Below are positions 18,622 to 28,900 of a stretch of DNA of 64,000 nt, piece after piece. The notes below the pieces were generated by a model. It saw only the letters and a program-made list of their open reading frames with translations, was not told the origin of the DNA and ran no database searches. A program made the position numbers and the translations under genes. The DNA is from Ostreococcus mediterraneus (Eukaryota > Chlorophyta > Mamiellophyceae > Mamiellales > Bathycoccaceae): assembly GCA_012295225.1 (NCBI GenBank), contig WMKK01000002.1:482914-546913 (forward strand). Direction: 5' to 3'. Each line of letters starts with the position of its first letter. Position 1 is the stretch's first letter.

Positions 18622-18847
18622 GCGCGCCGCGCTCGCGCGCGCGTTTAGGGATTTTAGGAGAGTCCACGCGTCATCAATCGTTCTAGCACGAGGTGACGCA
18701 CGACTGTGCAATATTAATGCGTCAATTTCATTCTAATTCTTCGTACACGTACACGCACGCCGCATACACTCGCGCGCTATCCTCACTCCGCTACTCGACG
18801 TCTTGCTCGTCCTCGCACCCGCGAGCTCAACCGTTCGCCTTCACCAC

Positions 18848-19330
18848 TCAACTCTCGCCCCCTAACAAATGCTGCACGCGCGACAGCACGCTATCTTTTG
18901 AAGGATCATACGGGTTCTCCTTATCCGGAATCTCCAACACGCTCGGAATCGCCGCCGTGTGCGCGTCGAGCAAGTACCGCACGCGGTCCGCGACCTGCGA
19001 CGTCGACGCGCGAGCTCCAGGGTCAGTCTTCGCTTCCCTCGCTTTCCAACTCGAACGCGCGCACACGACGCCATCAAACACGCGCGCGCGCACGCATGTC
19101 TCCCACCCATCGCGACGTACCACCTGCGTGATGAGCACCACGGCGATGTCCTCTCTCGTCGTGAAATCCTTGAACGCCTCGGCGATCTCACCCTCGCTCG
19201 TTTTATCGCTCACGATGACGTAATTCGACCGCTGACGCTCATCCACGTGTCCGACGCCCGCGAGCAAGAACCCCGTCACCGTGTCCTCGTCCGCGATGAC
19301 GGCGATGAGCGAGCCGTCGTCGGCGTTCAT
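18848..19330 (-). CDS. V-type ATPase subunit F (two exons)
   Basis: Small soluble subunit of the V1 rotor stalk of the vacuolar proton pump. Exon 1 is 19330-19121 and exon 2 is 18994-18848, giving 118 residues, which is the normal family size. Conserved parts are LIAVIADEDTVTGFLLAGVG, RSNYVIVSDKT, AVVLITQV joined to VADRVRYLLDAH, then PSVLEIPDKENPYDPSKDSV and LSRVQHLL. Without splicing the frame stays open and inserts 42 unrelated residues, so an intron-unaware annotation would report 160 residues. The splice restores the spacing of LISQ.VA..IR seen in other eukaryotes. Confidence 0.93.
   Translation of the reverse strand: MNADDGSLIAVIADEDTVTGFLLAGVGHVDERQRSNYVIVSDKTSEGEIAEAFKDFTTREDIAVVLITQVVRRDGWETCVRARVFDGVVCARSSWKAREAKTDPGARASTSQVADRVRYLLDAHTAAIPSVLEIPDKENPYDPSKDSVLSRVQHLLGGES
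18995..19120 (-). other. V-ATPase F intron, 126 bp, in-frame and stop-free
   Basis: The donor is GTACGT at 19120 and the acceptor GCAG ends at 18995. A CTGAC branch-like site lies about 27 bases before the acceptor. Its length is a multiple of three and it has no in-frame stop. Confidence 0.85.
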
Positions 19331-19333
19331 GCG

Positions 19334-19765
19334 ATGAATCGATGGCGTCGTCGCGACGTGCGCATCTGTGGCGTCATCGTGCGACGCGCGTCACACCCGC
19401 CGTCGCGCGCGCGATGTCGAAACGGCGCGCGCGCGACACCGCGCGCGCGTTCGCCTGTGACGATCGAGACGCCGGAGCGCGTCACCCCGGGCGCGGTGAC
19501 GCCGACGACGAGCGTCGCGGACGCGCGTGACGGCAATCTGGGCACCGTGGGGTTGGCGAACTCGGGGACGAGCGCGACGCGGACGCGGCCTCGCGACGAC
19601 GGCGACGCCGCGGACGATGAACTTCAATGGTTGGCTATGGTGGAGAAATGTTTGCGTGAAGCTCGCGATGCGTTCGTGGAGTCGGAGACGTATGCGCTGT
19701 GCGCAGCAGGATTGTTGAAACGCAAGCGACGCGCGTTGCGGGCGCGCGACGCGTCGGATATTTAG
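19334..19765 (+). CDS. Hypothetical protein, 143 residues
   Basis: The C-terminal half looks like real protein: DDELQWLAMVEKCLREARDA, FVESETYALCAAGLLKRK, then RRALRARDASDI, an amphipathic helical segment rich in Glu, Leu, Lys and Arg. Before it is a Thr/Pro-rich stretch (VTIETPERVTPGAVTPTTSV). The N-terminus (MNRWRRRDVRICG...) is less convincing, because its ATG begins only 3 bp from the divergent V-ATPase F start. The true start could be internal, or a first exon may be missing. No recognised family. Confidence 0.4.
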   Translation: MNRWRRRDVRICGVIVRRASHPPSRARCRNGARATPRARSPVTIETPERVTPGAVTPTTSVADARDGNLGTVGLANSGTSATRTRPRDDGDAADDELQWLAMVEKCLREARDAFVESETYALCAAGLLKRKRRALRARDASDI

Positions 19766-20502
19766 ATGCTCGAGACTCTGAGGAAGAGCTCTGCTCACGA
19801 GCTGAAGCAAAACGCAATGACGTGTGCCCGTTCGAGCATCGGGTAGATGATACTGATGATGATGACGATGAGGATGATGATGATGATGATGGTGACGTTG
19901 ACGATGAGGATGGCGGTGATGTTTACGATGACCGAGGACGACCACGGGACGAGATGGGGAACGTACTCGTGACAGGACATGACGATGGATGTGAAGACGG
20001 ATGCCAAGAACTTATCGGTGGAGATTCGTATGGGGAAACGTACGGCGCGATGATGAATGAAGAGGATGAAGACGATGACGATGAACGCGGCAGCGATGCT
20101 GCGGTGCGACGTCGGGACGCCACGACTGAACAAGTCGATGATGCGGGCCGTCATGTCAGGGAGGTGGTGGGAGTTCAAGGTTTAGGAAAATGATGTTTGC
20201 GTGTCACATGCGCCACGTCGGCGGTGGTCGTGGACCGACGAGCGTCACGCCACTGGCGACGCGCGAAGAGAGTATGCAATACCCGCCCATGTTATGTGCG
20301 CCATGGATTGCGTCTGCCGCGCACGCGATGCTGTATTACGAATCAGTCGAGGCCTGTGCAGGACATTCAAAGCAGTTTAATGAAAATTGAAGCGCTCGCT
20401 AAGAATGAAATCGTCCACGTGCGATGGCTCCCTTCAATACAACGTCTCTCCTCTAGGCCCGTCGCGACGCGATGTGGAGGCGCCACTCAACCGCGCGCCA
20501 CC
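19766..20502. other. 737-bp intergenic region with a GAT-rich repeat
   Basis: Between the 143-residue hypothetical and BCD1. It includes the GAT-type repeat at 19845-19923. Two opposing open frames here (plus: Asp-rich; minus: Ile/Val-rich) are largely translations of that repeat and have low third-base GC, unlike neighbours. I see no RNA gene. BCD1 promoter elements should lie near its end. Confidence 0.5.
19845..19923. repeat. Imperfect (GAT)n/(GAC)n microsatellite
   Basis: About 26 triplets, mostly GAT with GAC, GAG and GGT interruptions. Confidence 0.8.
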
Positions 20503-21441
20503 ATGGCGGCGCGTGACGACGCACGCGCGTGCGACGCGCGATGCGAGGGCGTTCGCGCGGCGTCGAGCGCGTGCGACGCGTGCGGGTCGGCGGCGGCCAA
20601 GTACACGTGTCCGGCGTGCGCGAGGAAATCGTGTAGCTTGGCGTGCGTCAATCGGCACAAGGCGGCGCACGAATGCGACGGAAAACGCGCGCGCGTGGGG
20701 TTCATAGACATTCGCGACTTTACCGACGGTGATGTCGTGAGAGATTATAGGTTTTTAGAAGACGCTGGGGCGACGGGCGAGCGGGCGAAGCGGTGGAAAC
20801 CGACGTTTGGGGAGACGAGCGTCGACGGCGGTGATGGCGCGCGAGAGAACGGCGGCGGACGCGGCGGACGCGGCGGACGCGGACGAGGTCGTGGGAACGA
20901 TGCGCATCATGCGCGACGCGCTTTGGATGCGCTCGGTGCGAAATGCGCCGAGCGTGGGGTGGAGGTGCGATTCATGGCGAACGGCATGGCGCGCCGGCGG
21001 TTGAACACGACGATGCATCATCGCAAGCGGGACGAGTTGTTTTGGCGGTGCGAGTGGGCGTTCCACGTCGGTGACGCGCGCGTGGTGCGTGTGGATGATA
21101 AAGTGAGCGAGAACGTCACGCTCGCGGATGTCTACGCCGCACACGTCAAGGCGCTGACGATTGAGACGGAGGACAAAGCAACCGTCGCGGCATTCAAGCC
21201 TACGGATGCGGACGAAAACAAAACCACAAACGACGGTGAGAACAACGCCAACGCGAGCGCGTCGACGTACGTTGCGCTCCTCGAACAATTTGATACCCCG
21301 GCGAACGCCAAACGCTGGCACGCGGTCTCGCTCCAGCAAACGCTCGCGCAGGCGTTGCGCGGTAAGGTTGTCGTGGAATTTCCCACGTTTCACGTCGTCC
21401 CGACGCTCCGCGCGGACGCCTTCGTCCTCGCATCGCCGTAA
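20503..21441 (+). CDS. BCD1/ZNHIT6-like box C/D snoRNP assembly protein
   Basis: Nucleolar factor required for box C/D snoRNA stability. The 312-residue protein has an N-terminal zf-HIT module: CDACGSAAAKYTCPACARKS, then CSLACVNRHKAAHEC, with Cys/His pairs spaced as in BCD1. A segment follows equivalent to the family's YI.I..FTE...L.SDYRFLED (here FIDIRDFTDGDVVRDYRFLE). The middle has a Gly/Arg-rich insertion. Later comes GVEVRFMANGMARRRLNTTM, matching the L..LP.G...R..N.T region, and a C-terminal VVVEFPTFHVV. The start at 20503 has an ACCATGG context. The DDX21-like nucleolar helicase follows on the same strand. Confidence 0.85.
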   Translation: MAARDDARACDARCEGVRAASSACDACGSAAAKYTCPACARKSCSLACVNRHKAAHECDGKRARVGFIDIRDFTDGDVVRDYRFLEDAGATGERAKRWKPTFGETSVDGGDGARENGGGRGGRGGRGRGRGNDAHHARRALDALGAKCAERGVEVRFMANGMARRRLNTTMHHRKRDELFWRCEWAFHVGDARVVRVDDKVSENVTLADVYAAHVKALTIETEDKATVAAFKPTDADENKTTNDGENNANASASTYVALLEQFDTPANAKRWHAVSLQQTLAQALRGKVVVEFPTFHVVPTLRADAFVLASP

Positions 21442-21642
21442 TCGCCATCGCCCTCGAGCGCACCATAGATCAAAAACTTGCTTACGCGCGAACATGTATT
21501 CTTTCTGTGTAATACGCCACGTACCACGCTTCACACCCACGCGCTTCGCGCGCCGTCTCGTCCAAAAAAGTGTCCCAAAAAATCCCACACGAAAAAGCGC
21601 CACACATCGCGCCCCGTCGCCGCACACGCCGACGACGACGCC

Positions 21643-23733
21643 ATGGGGAGCAAAAAAGACAAGGACCCCAAACCTAAAAAAGACAAGAAGGACAAGAAGG
21701 ATGCCAAGCTCAAGCCCGAGCCCGCGGTCGTCAAGTCATCCACGAAAAAGCGCAGCCGCGAGACCGCGGCGGCGGCGGCGGTGGCGGCGCACGACGCGCG
21801 CGACGCCTCCGTGACGCCCGCGCGATCGGACGACGACGGCGAGGAGGTGCAGGCGATGGAAGATGACGCGCCGAATCCACTGGCGCTGGATAATTTCGCG
21901 CTGAGCGACGCCATCAAGTCGACGCTGCGCGCGAAAGGGTTCGATGCGTTGTTTACGATTCAAGCCGAGACGCTGGAAATCGCGCTCGGCGGGAAGGATG
22001 TCGTCGGACGGGCGCGAACGGGGTGTGGGAAGACGTTGGCGTTTGTATTACCGATAATTGAAAAGATGAACCGCGTGTCGCCGATGCCAGCGAATGGGCG
22101 ACGGGTGCAAGGACGGCGGCCGATGTGCGTGGTGTTGGCGCCGACGCGGGAGTTGGCCAAGCAAGTGTACGCGGATTTTGAATGGATCGGGCGTGCGTTT
22201 GGATTTAAGGCGCTGTGCGTGTACGGTGGGGCGCCATATCGCGAACAAGAGATGGGTTTGCGCGGTGGGGTGGATATTGTTATTGGAACTCCGGGACGGA
22301 TGAAGGATCATTTGGAGCGCAAGACGTTGGTGATGGATAATTTGCAATTTCGCGTGCTCGACGAGGCGGATGAAATGTTGAATATGGGGTTCGTTGACGA
22401 CGTGGAATTGATTTTGAAGAGTTCCGGTGATGTACAGACGTTGTTGTTCTCCGCGACGCTGCCGTCGTGGGTGAAGGATATCGCCAAGAGGTTCTTAAAG
22501 TCTGATTACGCCACGGTTGATTTGGTCGGAGACGAAAAGCAAAAGGCGAGCGGCGCCGTACAGCACATGTTATTACCGTGTCAGTGGAGCGACAGAGTCG
22601 ATCTGGTGTGCGATGTTATTCGATCAAAAGCTCCTGGTGGCGGCCGCACTATCGTTTTTTGCGACACAAAGCGCGACTGCGGTGAATTGTGCGACAATTT
22701 GCAAAAGGAAATTCCAAAGGGTGCCAAGGCTTTGCACGGCGACGTGAATCAAAGCCAGCGCGAAGTCGTCTTGAGCTTGTTCCGCGAGAACAAATTCCAA
22801 GTATTAGTTGCCACTGATGTCGCGGCGCGTGGTTTGGACATTTCCGGCGTCGAGCTCGTGATTCAGTGCGAACCACCAAAGGATGCGGAGACGTACATTC
22901 ACCGTTCGGGACGAACCGGGCGCGCGGGAGCCACAGGAATCTCCGTAACGCTCTGCACTCCGCGTTCGGAGTGGGCTGTGCCAAACATCGAACGCAAGGG
23001 TGGATTCAAATTCATTCGCATCGGTCCTCCGCAGCCGGCCGAGATGGCCAAGGCGGCGGGTAAGATTGCGGGTGAGCAAATCCGCAAAGTGCACAAGGGC
23101 GCGGCGAAGCTCTTCATGGATGTCGCCCGGGACTTGCTCGAAGGCGAGGATAGTGACAGCGAAGAAGGCCGGGATCCCGTGGAAGTGCTGGCGATGGCCA
23201 TCGCAAAGCTTGCCGGACATGGCGAATTGCGTCAACGTTCGCTTCTCACGTCGCATTCTGGACAGACGACGATGATATTCAAGGCGGGCGACGTGCAAAT
23301 TAGAACGCCGACGTATGTCTGGAACTTTTTGCGTCAGCGCATGGACGAAAGCGACTTGCAACTTCGCCGATTGACTTTGAGTGAGGATAATATGTCTGCA
23401 GTGTTCGACGTGCCATCCGAGCTCGTGGACAAATTCACCGCCCAATCCGAAGAGGCGTCGGCGGGCAAGACGGGCATTACTATTGAAGCGTGCGAAGAGC
23501 TGCCGACGTTGTCTCAACGCCCAGATATGGGCGGCGGTGGAGGCGGTGGAAGTGGCCGCGGCGGTGGGCGCGGTGGTAACATGGGAGGACGCTTCGGTGG
23601 TCGAGGTGGCGGCTATGGCTCGCCAGGCGGTCGAGGCGGCTACGGATCGTCGGGAGGCCGAAGCGGGCGAGGTGGCGGAGGGCGTTTTGGAGGACGCGGC
23701 GGCGGTGGGCGTTTCGGAGGACGCGGCCGATAA
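21643..23733 (+). CDS. DEAD-box RNA helicase, DDX21/DDX50 (plant RH7) type
   Basis: Nucleolar ATP-dependent RNA helicase, 696 residues. A Lys-rich N-terminus (SKKDKDPKPKKDKKDKKD) precedes the helicase core. Motif I is ARTGCGKT, Ia PTRELA, II DEAD (VLDEADEMLNMGF) and III SAT; later motifs are VATDVAARGLD and VI HRSGRTGRAG. A GUCT domain follows (about residues 500-605; GFKFIRIGPPQPAEM is just before it). The C-terminal tail is a long Gly/Arg RGG-type RNA-binding repeat (GGRGG, GGRFGGRGG). Core plus GUCT plus RGG is the DDX21 architecture, which serves rRNA and snoRNA processing. The start MGSKKDKD has an ACGCCATGG context. Confidence 0.95.
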   Translation: MGSKKDKDPKPKKDKKDKKDAKLKPEPAVVKSSTKKRSRETAAAAAVAAHDARDASVTPARSDDDGEEVQAMEDDAPNPLALDNFALSDAIKSTLRAKGFDALFTIQAETLEIALGGKDVVGRARTGCGKTLAFVLPIIEKMNRVSPMPANGRRVQGRRPMCVVLAPTRELAKQVYADFEWIGRAFGFKALCVYGGAPYREQEMGLRGGVDIVIGTPGRMKDHLERKTLVMDNLQFRVLDEADEMLNMGFVDDVELILKSSGDVQTLLFSATLPSWVKDIAKRFLKSDYATVDLVGDEKQKASGAVQHMLLPCQWSDRVDLVCDVIRSKAPGGGRTIVFCDTKRDCGELCDNLQKEIPKGAKALHGDVNQSQREVVLSLFRENKFQVLVATDVAARGLDISGVELVIQCEPPKDAETYIHRSGRTGRAGATGISVTLCTPRSEWAVPNIERKGGFKFIRIGPPQPAEMAKAAGKIAGEQIRKVHKGAAKLFMDVARDLLEGEDSDSEEGRDPVEVLAMAIAKLAGHGELRQRSLLTSHSGQTTMIFKAGDVQIRTPTYVWNFLRQRMDESDLQLRRLTLSEDNMSAVFDVPSELVDKFTAQSEEASAGKTGITIEACEELPTLSQRPDMGGGGGGGSGRGGGRGGNMGGRFGGRGGGYGSPGGRGGYGSSGGRSGRGGGGRFGGRGGGGRFGGRGR

Positions 23734-23825
23734 ACATAATAGTTTCATTGTTCATTTTAATTAAAACATTGTTGTCTTGTTGCTAAGCTACTACGGTGCG
23801 TGTCTCCTCTCTCCTATCAAAGCCA

Positions 23826-25662
23826 TTATTTCTTCGGCTTCGAAGAGTAAAAGTCATCGATGGATGTGTCGTACGACTGCATCACGAGCTCAGAGCGAAT
23901 CTTCCGCGCCGAATCCGTGGCTACACCGACGAGAATGAGAAGCGACGTACCGGCAAAACCACGGAACGTGGTCAAGCCAGTGATGTTCTCAACCGCTCCC
24001 GGGGTCAAGGCGAGGAGACCCAAGAAAACGCTGCCGAGCAACGACAGGCGTTCTAAGCAGCGGGTGATGTAGTCGCGCGTCGCCGCGCCCGGGCGAACGC
24101 CTGGAATGGATGCACCTTGACGCTTCAACTGGTCAGCCACATCCTTTGGTTCTAATTGTAGGAATGTGTAAAAGTAGTTGAAGAAGCAAATCATCGCCAC
24201 ATTCACCGGGACATACCCAGCACCGCCACCAGGGCTGAGGAACTTGGCCACGCCCATGACAGCGCCGTTGTCGGTGAACCGAGTCAACGTCGCCGGCAAA
24301 GCGAGCAAAGAGGATGCGAAAATAATCGGCATGACCCCAGCGCTGTTCACCTTGAACGGCAAGTAAGATGATTTCGCTAGACCACCGGCGTTGAATCGAG
24401 TGCTATATTGCATCGGAATCTTACGTTCAGCTTCTTGCACGTACACAATGCCCAGAGTGGTGAGCGCGAAGGCGCCAAAGAATACAGGAAGAACGGTAGC
24501 GTCGCCCTTTTCGGTAGCCAAAGACACTGTTTGGCCGATGGAAGACGGCAACGCGCTGACGATGTTTGTAAAAATCAAAAGCGACGTCCCGTTTCCAAGC
24601 TTGAGTTCGTTCAAAACTTCCCCAATGTACATTAAAATCATCGCCCCCGCGGTGAGCACGCAACTTTGCTCAAACAACCACATCGGCGTGAAATCCTCAA
24701 CAAACGGGCGCACGTACAAGCACTGTCCGACGGCTTGGACGATGGCGAACCCAAGTGCACCATATCTAATCATCGATCGAAGCGAAACCCAAATAGTCAG
24801 TCACCGCGTCTCGTAGCGTGCGCGAGCGTAGGCGAGCGCTCGCCGTCGTGAATAGCTCAGTTTCCGTATTTGTTTCACGCCGTCGCCGCGCCGTAGCGCG
24901 ACAAAGCTCAATCGAACGAGACCTAAAGGTCACATCACTGCTATTCGTACAATACACATCGCACACAAAAGAATACTAAACGCACCTTTGATACTGTTGA
25001 AACTGTCGTCGTCCCGACTCGCCCTCCTCCTTTTGCAACTTTTTGAACTCTGGAAACACGCTCCCGAGCAACTGAAAGATAATGCTCGAGTTAATGTACG
25101 GAACAATCCCGAGAGAAAATATCCCAAGCTTGGAAATACTTCCACCTGTGAGCGTGTCGACGTATCCCATCATGCCGCCACCGCCCGCGAGCGATTCCGC
25201 AAACGCCGCCCGGTCGACGCCGCTGATCGGAATATACGTCCCCACGCGCGACACCACGAGTAACGCAAACACCGTCGCGATTTTCCCCGGAAGTTTACCA
25301 GAGAAAAAATCACCCATGTTCCCACCGTCGCCAGGGGATGAGCGCGTGCCCATCGCCCGCGTCGTCGGCGTTCGAGCGTTCGCCGCGAATGTCTTTGCGA
25401 ACCAATCCTCGCCCTCGTCCTCGAGCACCCCGCCTCCGCGACGGGCGAGACCGAGCGGGTCCCATACCCCATCATTCGACGCAGGCGGTTGCTTGGCGAG
25501 CGCTGCGAGAGGCGCAACCGCGCTCGCGCGCCCGCGCGACGTCGTAGACGTGCGAGGTGCGGGCGTTGCGATGACGCGAATCGATGACGTCGTCCGCACA
25601 GATGTTCGCGTCGTCGGCGCCGTCGTCCGCACCGTCGCAGGCGTGAGCGCGCTCGCGAACAT
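23826..25662 (-). CDS. Chloroplast preprotein translocase SecY (two exons)
   Basis: Pore subunit of the thylakoid Sec translocon. Exon 1 is 25662-24986 and exon 2 is 24765-23826, giving 538 residues. The junction restores QFQQYQ-RYGALGFAIVQAVG. A Thr/Ala/Arg-rich transit peptide (~1-60) precedes ten hydrophobic segments. SecY signatures are ATVFALLVVSRVGTYIPI, the plug region MGYVDTLTGGSISKLGIFSL, INSSIIFQLLGSVFPEFKKL, LKLGNGTSLLIF, the cytoplasmic loop YVQEAERKIPMQYS and AGVMPIIFASSLL. The C-terminus FRGFAGTSLLILVGVATDSA is typical. The length fits plant cpSecY (SCY1). Confidence 0.96.
24766..24985 (-). other. SecY intron (220 bp)
   Basis: The donor GTGCGT at 24985 and the acceptor GATTAG ending at 24766 restore the SecY frame (phase 2). 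A CTGAC branch-like site lies about 30 bases before the acceptor. Confidence 0.88.
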
Positions 25663-25920
25663 TGTGTGCGCGTGTGTGACGATGAGCGAGCGCGGCGGTC
25701 GCGCGCGGCGAGTCGCGGAAGACTGAGGTTTGTGTGGATAACCTTGTGGTTTTTAACCTCTCGACCAGCCGAGCGCGTCCGTGTAAATGTCATCGCGCCA
25801 TCGCGCTGTGATAAACAATAATGAATGATGACAATACAAATGGTCTTCGTACAGCGCTATTTGAATCTGTTTACGTGCGAGTGTGAGTGCTCACCCTGCG
25901 GTGCAGGTCGCTGGATGGCA

Positions 25921-28900
25921 CTAGAGGTCGTCGGCGCCGGATGTCGTCGGCACCGGATGTCGAGAGGGCTCTCGAAGGGCGTTTTTCGCCCCCGTGAGCG
26001 CGTGATCGATGGCTTTGGTGACGCCCTTGGCGCCGGTGATTGTGGCAAATGGTGCAGCCTTGATGGCGTGCATAGCGGCGGTAGACTTGGATGCCGATCC
26101 GGTGGCGTATTCGCGGTACGGGTCGACAATGACAGCTTTCGCGGCGCGCCGAGCGCCTCGCCAGACATCCTTGGATGCGAGAGACAAGCCTTCGAGCACG
26201 GTAGTTGGTTCCGGCCCATCGTCGTGCGGTGGCAACGTGAATGATTCAGGTTGCTCCTCGGCATCGACATCGGCATCGACGTCGACTTGCATCATGTATT
26301 CCGCGGCGGTGAGCAACGCCGCAGATTGTCCGGCGGCAAACGCGCCCAGTTCCATCGCCTCGAGCGACACCGCCTTGATCAAAGACGCGACGCCGATAGC
26401 GAGACCACCCACAACCCCGCCACGCCTTTGTCGAAACTCGAGCGGTTTCGAAATCACTTTCATGGCGTTCCTACCAATGTTCGCCGCTGATTTGATTGGT
26501 TTGACGCTTGCCAGGAATTTATGAGCTTGCGTACTCGACACATCATCAAGCCACGCTCGCGCGACGCGTTCGATGGCCACGCCGGTGCCAAGGACTCCAC
26601 TGATACGCACGGGCTGTATGTCAAGTTGTACGCCATCCCACGGAATCAAATTGAGCGCTTCAAGGAGGTTACCCGAACGCAAGGCGTCGATGTCGAAGTG
26701 TCGGCCGCAATAGTCAAACCGGAGCGAGAGCTGGTCGACTTGGATCTTTTGAAAATACTTCGCGTCAGACGCGTCGTCGGTTTCGTCTCGGGGCGCAATA
26801 GCAACTCGTGATAGCTCTGTGGAGTCGCGAAACACGCCCAGGAGAAGTCGCAATACTCGCTGATCGAGCTTGACGTGCATGGGCAACATCGATACCTTGA
26901 CCACATACTCAACATCGCTTGACGCGTCCGCGTCTGGGCGCACCGCCGTGATGTCAAACGTGAACGTGTCACTTTGTGAGGCCCGTTCACCAAACATGGC
27001 ATCGTACTGCAAGACGAATGGCCACGTCGCGCCGGGCGTTATATCTACGCAGGTGATGTCTTTCACAGAGCACGCGAGACGGTGCGCCGTGACACCGCTG
27101 TTCGCAGCAAAAGTGTCAATTCTCGTGGTCGTCGTCGTCGCTGAAAATTCTAAGCCTGCTGATGTTCCGAGAGCATCAGTTGCAACTGAATCGGCGTGAC
27201 CGGGCGTCACGGGTGATGTTTCTGACCAGAACAAACCAGGCAAGACACGAACGTTTAGAGATTCGACGTCAATGTGCACAGTGTTCAATGGCACAGCGAC
27301 GTCTTGTGGAAGAGGGAGATATCGCGTCCGAGTTTTACCAGGAGACTGTGTTGGATCGAGCACAGCCACGGGCGGCGGCGCGCGAATGGTCACGATGCTT
27401 GGGAACTCGCCCACGAATCGAGAGTGCAAAACCGTCGGCATCGTGGCGTCATCCACTCGGCTCACCATGTGCCTAGACGAGCGCTGACGAACGGCCGTGA
27501 CGCTACCGGAAGCGAATAATGGCGCTGGTCTACGCTTGCGTACCCGTCGGTTCTCGCGGTAGAAGAAATTATCAATAACGTTCGGGCCCATCAGAGCACT
27601 TGAGTCACGTTTCAGCAACGGCAATCGATGCCTCGTCGACATCCCTGGCGTCAGCGGCGCCCCTCGCAACGGATGTTTCGGGAACATGTCGTGATCTTGA
27701 GTGGCGTTTTCGATGTCACCTGCAGTCACGTCCGCGCCGAGCGCGCCTCGCTTAGAAGCGTCAATGGACTTTGGCTTTTTCACCGGCGACACGAAGACGT
27801 ATTCATTCTCGTCCCCACTCTGTACGCTCGTTGAGTCGTCGAAAGCGGCTACGTCAGATGTCAGCAATCGCTGCGCGGCGCGAATTGTATCTTTGCGCAG
27901 TTCGCTTCGACATGATTTCAGTCTTAAGGAAGCAATAACAGTTCGCGTGGTTGACGTCACCGTATTGAGCGTCAACATACTGGCTGTGAACATGCGTGCA
28001 AATTTCTCTGCGCGGAGACTCGGCGTCGTGAACGGGTACGCGCGTAATGAATGGATATCACCCGTGTCACTAGCGCTTGTAGGTGCAATGTAGCCCGTGA
28101 TCTCGCCTGTGATGACCTCAGAGCGCGGCGTCGTCAACGCATCTCTAGCGTCTTCAGGGGCTGGCGCGAGTGAGATGCGCAAAAAATCACTACGGATTAT
28201 TGCGAACGAGCCGTTCGATTTATACACCAATGATGCGTTGAATAGACGCAAAACAACTTTGAAACATCCAGAATCTACGTCCACGCCGTCTTCGCGCGCG
28301 GGAATGAACGTATTCAATCGTTGAATGAGTGATTCGCATTCGCCAACTGAAACAACCACGCCTGCGATGCACACATTCACGCACGTCGTTTCACCAAGAG
28401 CGCGGGCAAACGCAATCGTTGCACCCACTGGAACATCAAGAAGTCTGCTATTGTCCATGACTAGAATTTCCGTATCGTTTACTCTGAGCTGCGACGATGC
28501 GCACTGCGCCCAAACAAAATCAGCGCCGACCGCGCCAGAAATTCCTGTCGCGGAGAAACACGCCACTTTGTCGAAATTCCATTGTATCTCTTCACCTGAC
28601 GACGAAATCTCAGCATGCGCCGTATTGTACAATTCATTTACATCGGACGGCGGATCAAGCTGTATGCAGAGTCGATCGACACTGAGCGCCAAAACGAAAG
28701 GATTTAGCACTGAATCAGGCGTCGCAATTCGCAGCGCAAGCGGATGATGTTCTGGAAGTTCGTACATCGATTCCACCATGAACGACACGATATCCAAAGC
28801 ATCTGCATTCATCGTCACATGTGCTCTCGGTACACGTAACTTTACGCATAATGAAGCGTCGTTCGCGAGATGTTCGCGCAGATTGGCGCCAGTGTCGTCA

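Noticed and set aside
17533-18711. 392-codon minus-strand ORF over PRK
   Set aside because: Antisense shadow of the PRK exons that runs through the intron; it shows no family features and the plus strand is certain.
19795-20178. 127-codon minus-strand ORF with hydrophobic Ile/Val runs (looks membrane-like)
   Set aside because: The hydrophobic runs are translations of the GAT repeat; low third-base GC and no conserved motif.
19699-20193. 164-codon Asp-rich plus-strand ORF
   Set aside because: Mostly a translation of the same GAT repeat; third-base composition is unlike neighbouring genes.
22804-23748. 314-codon minus-strand ORF over the helicase
   Set aside because: Antisense of the conserved DEAD-box core and of the Gly-rich tail (giving Ala/Thr/Ser runs); no independent support.
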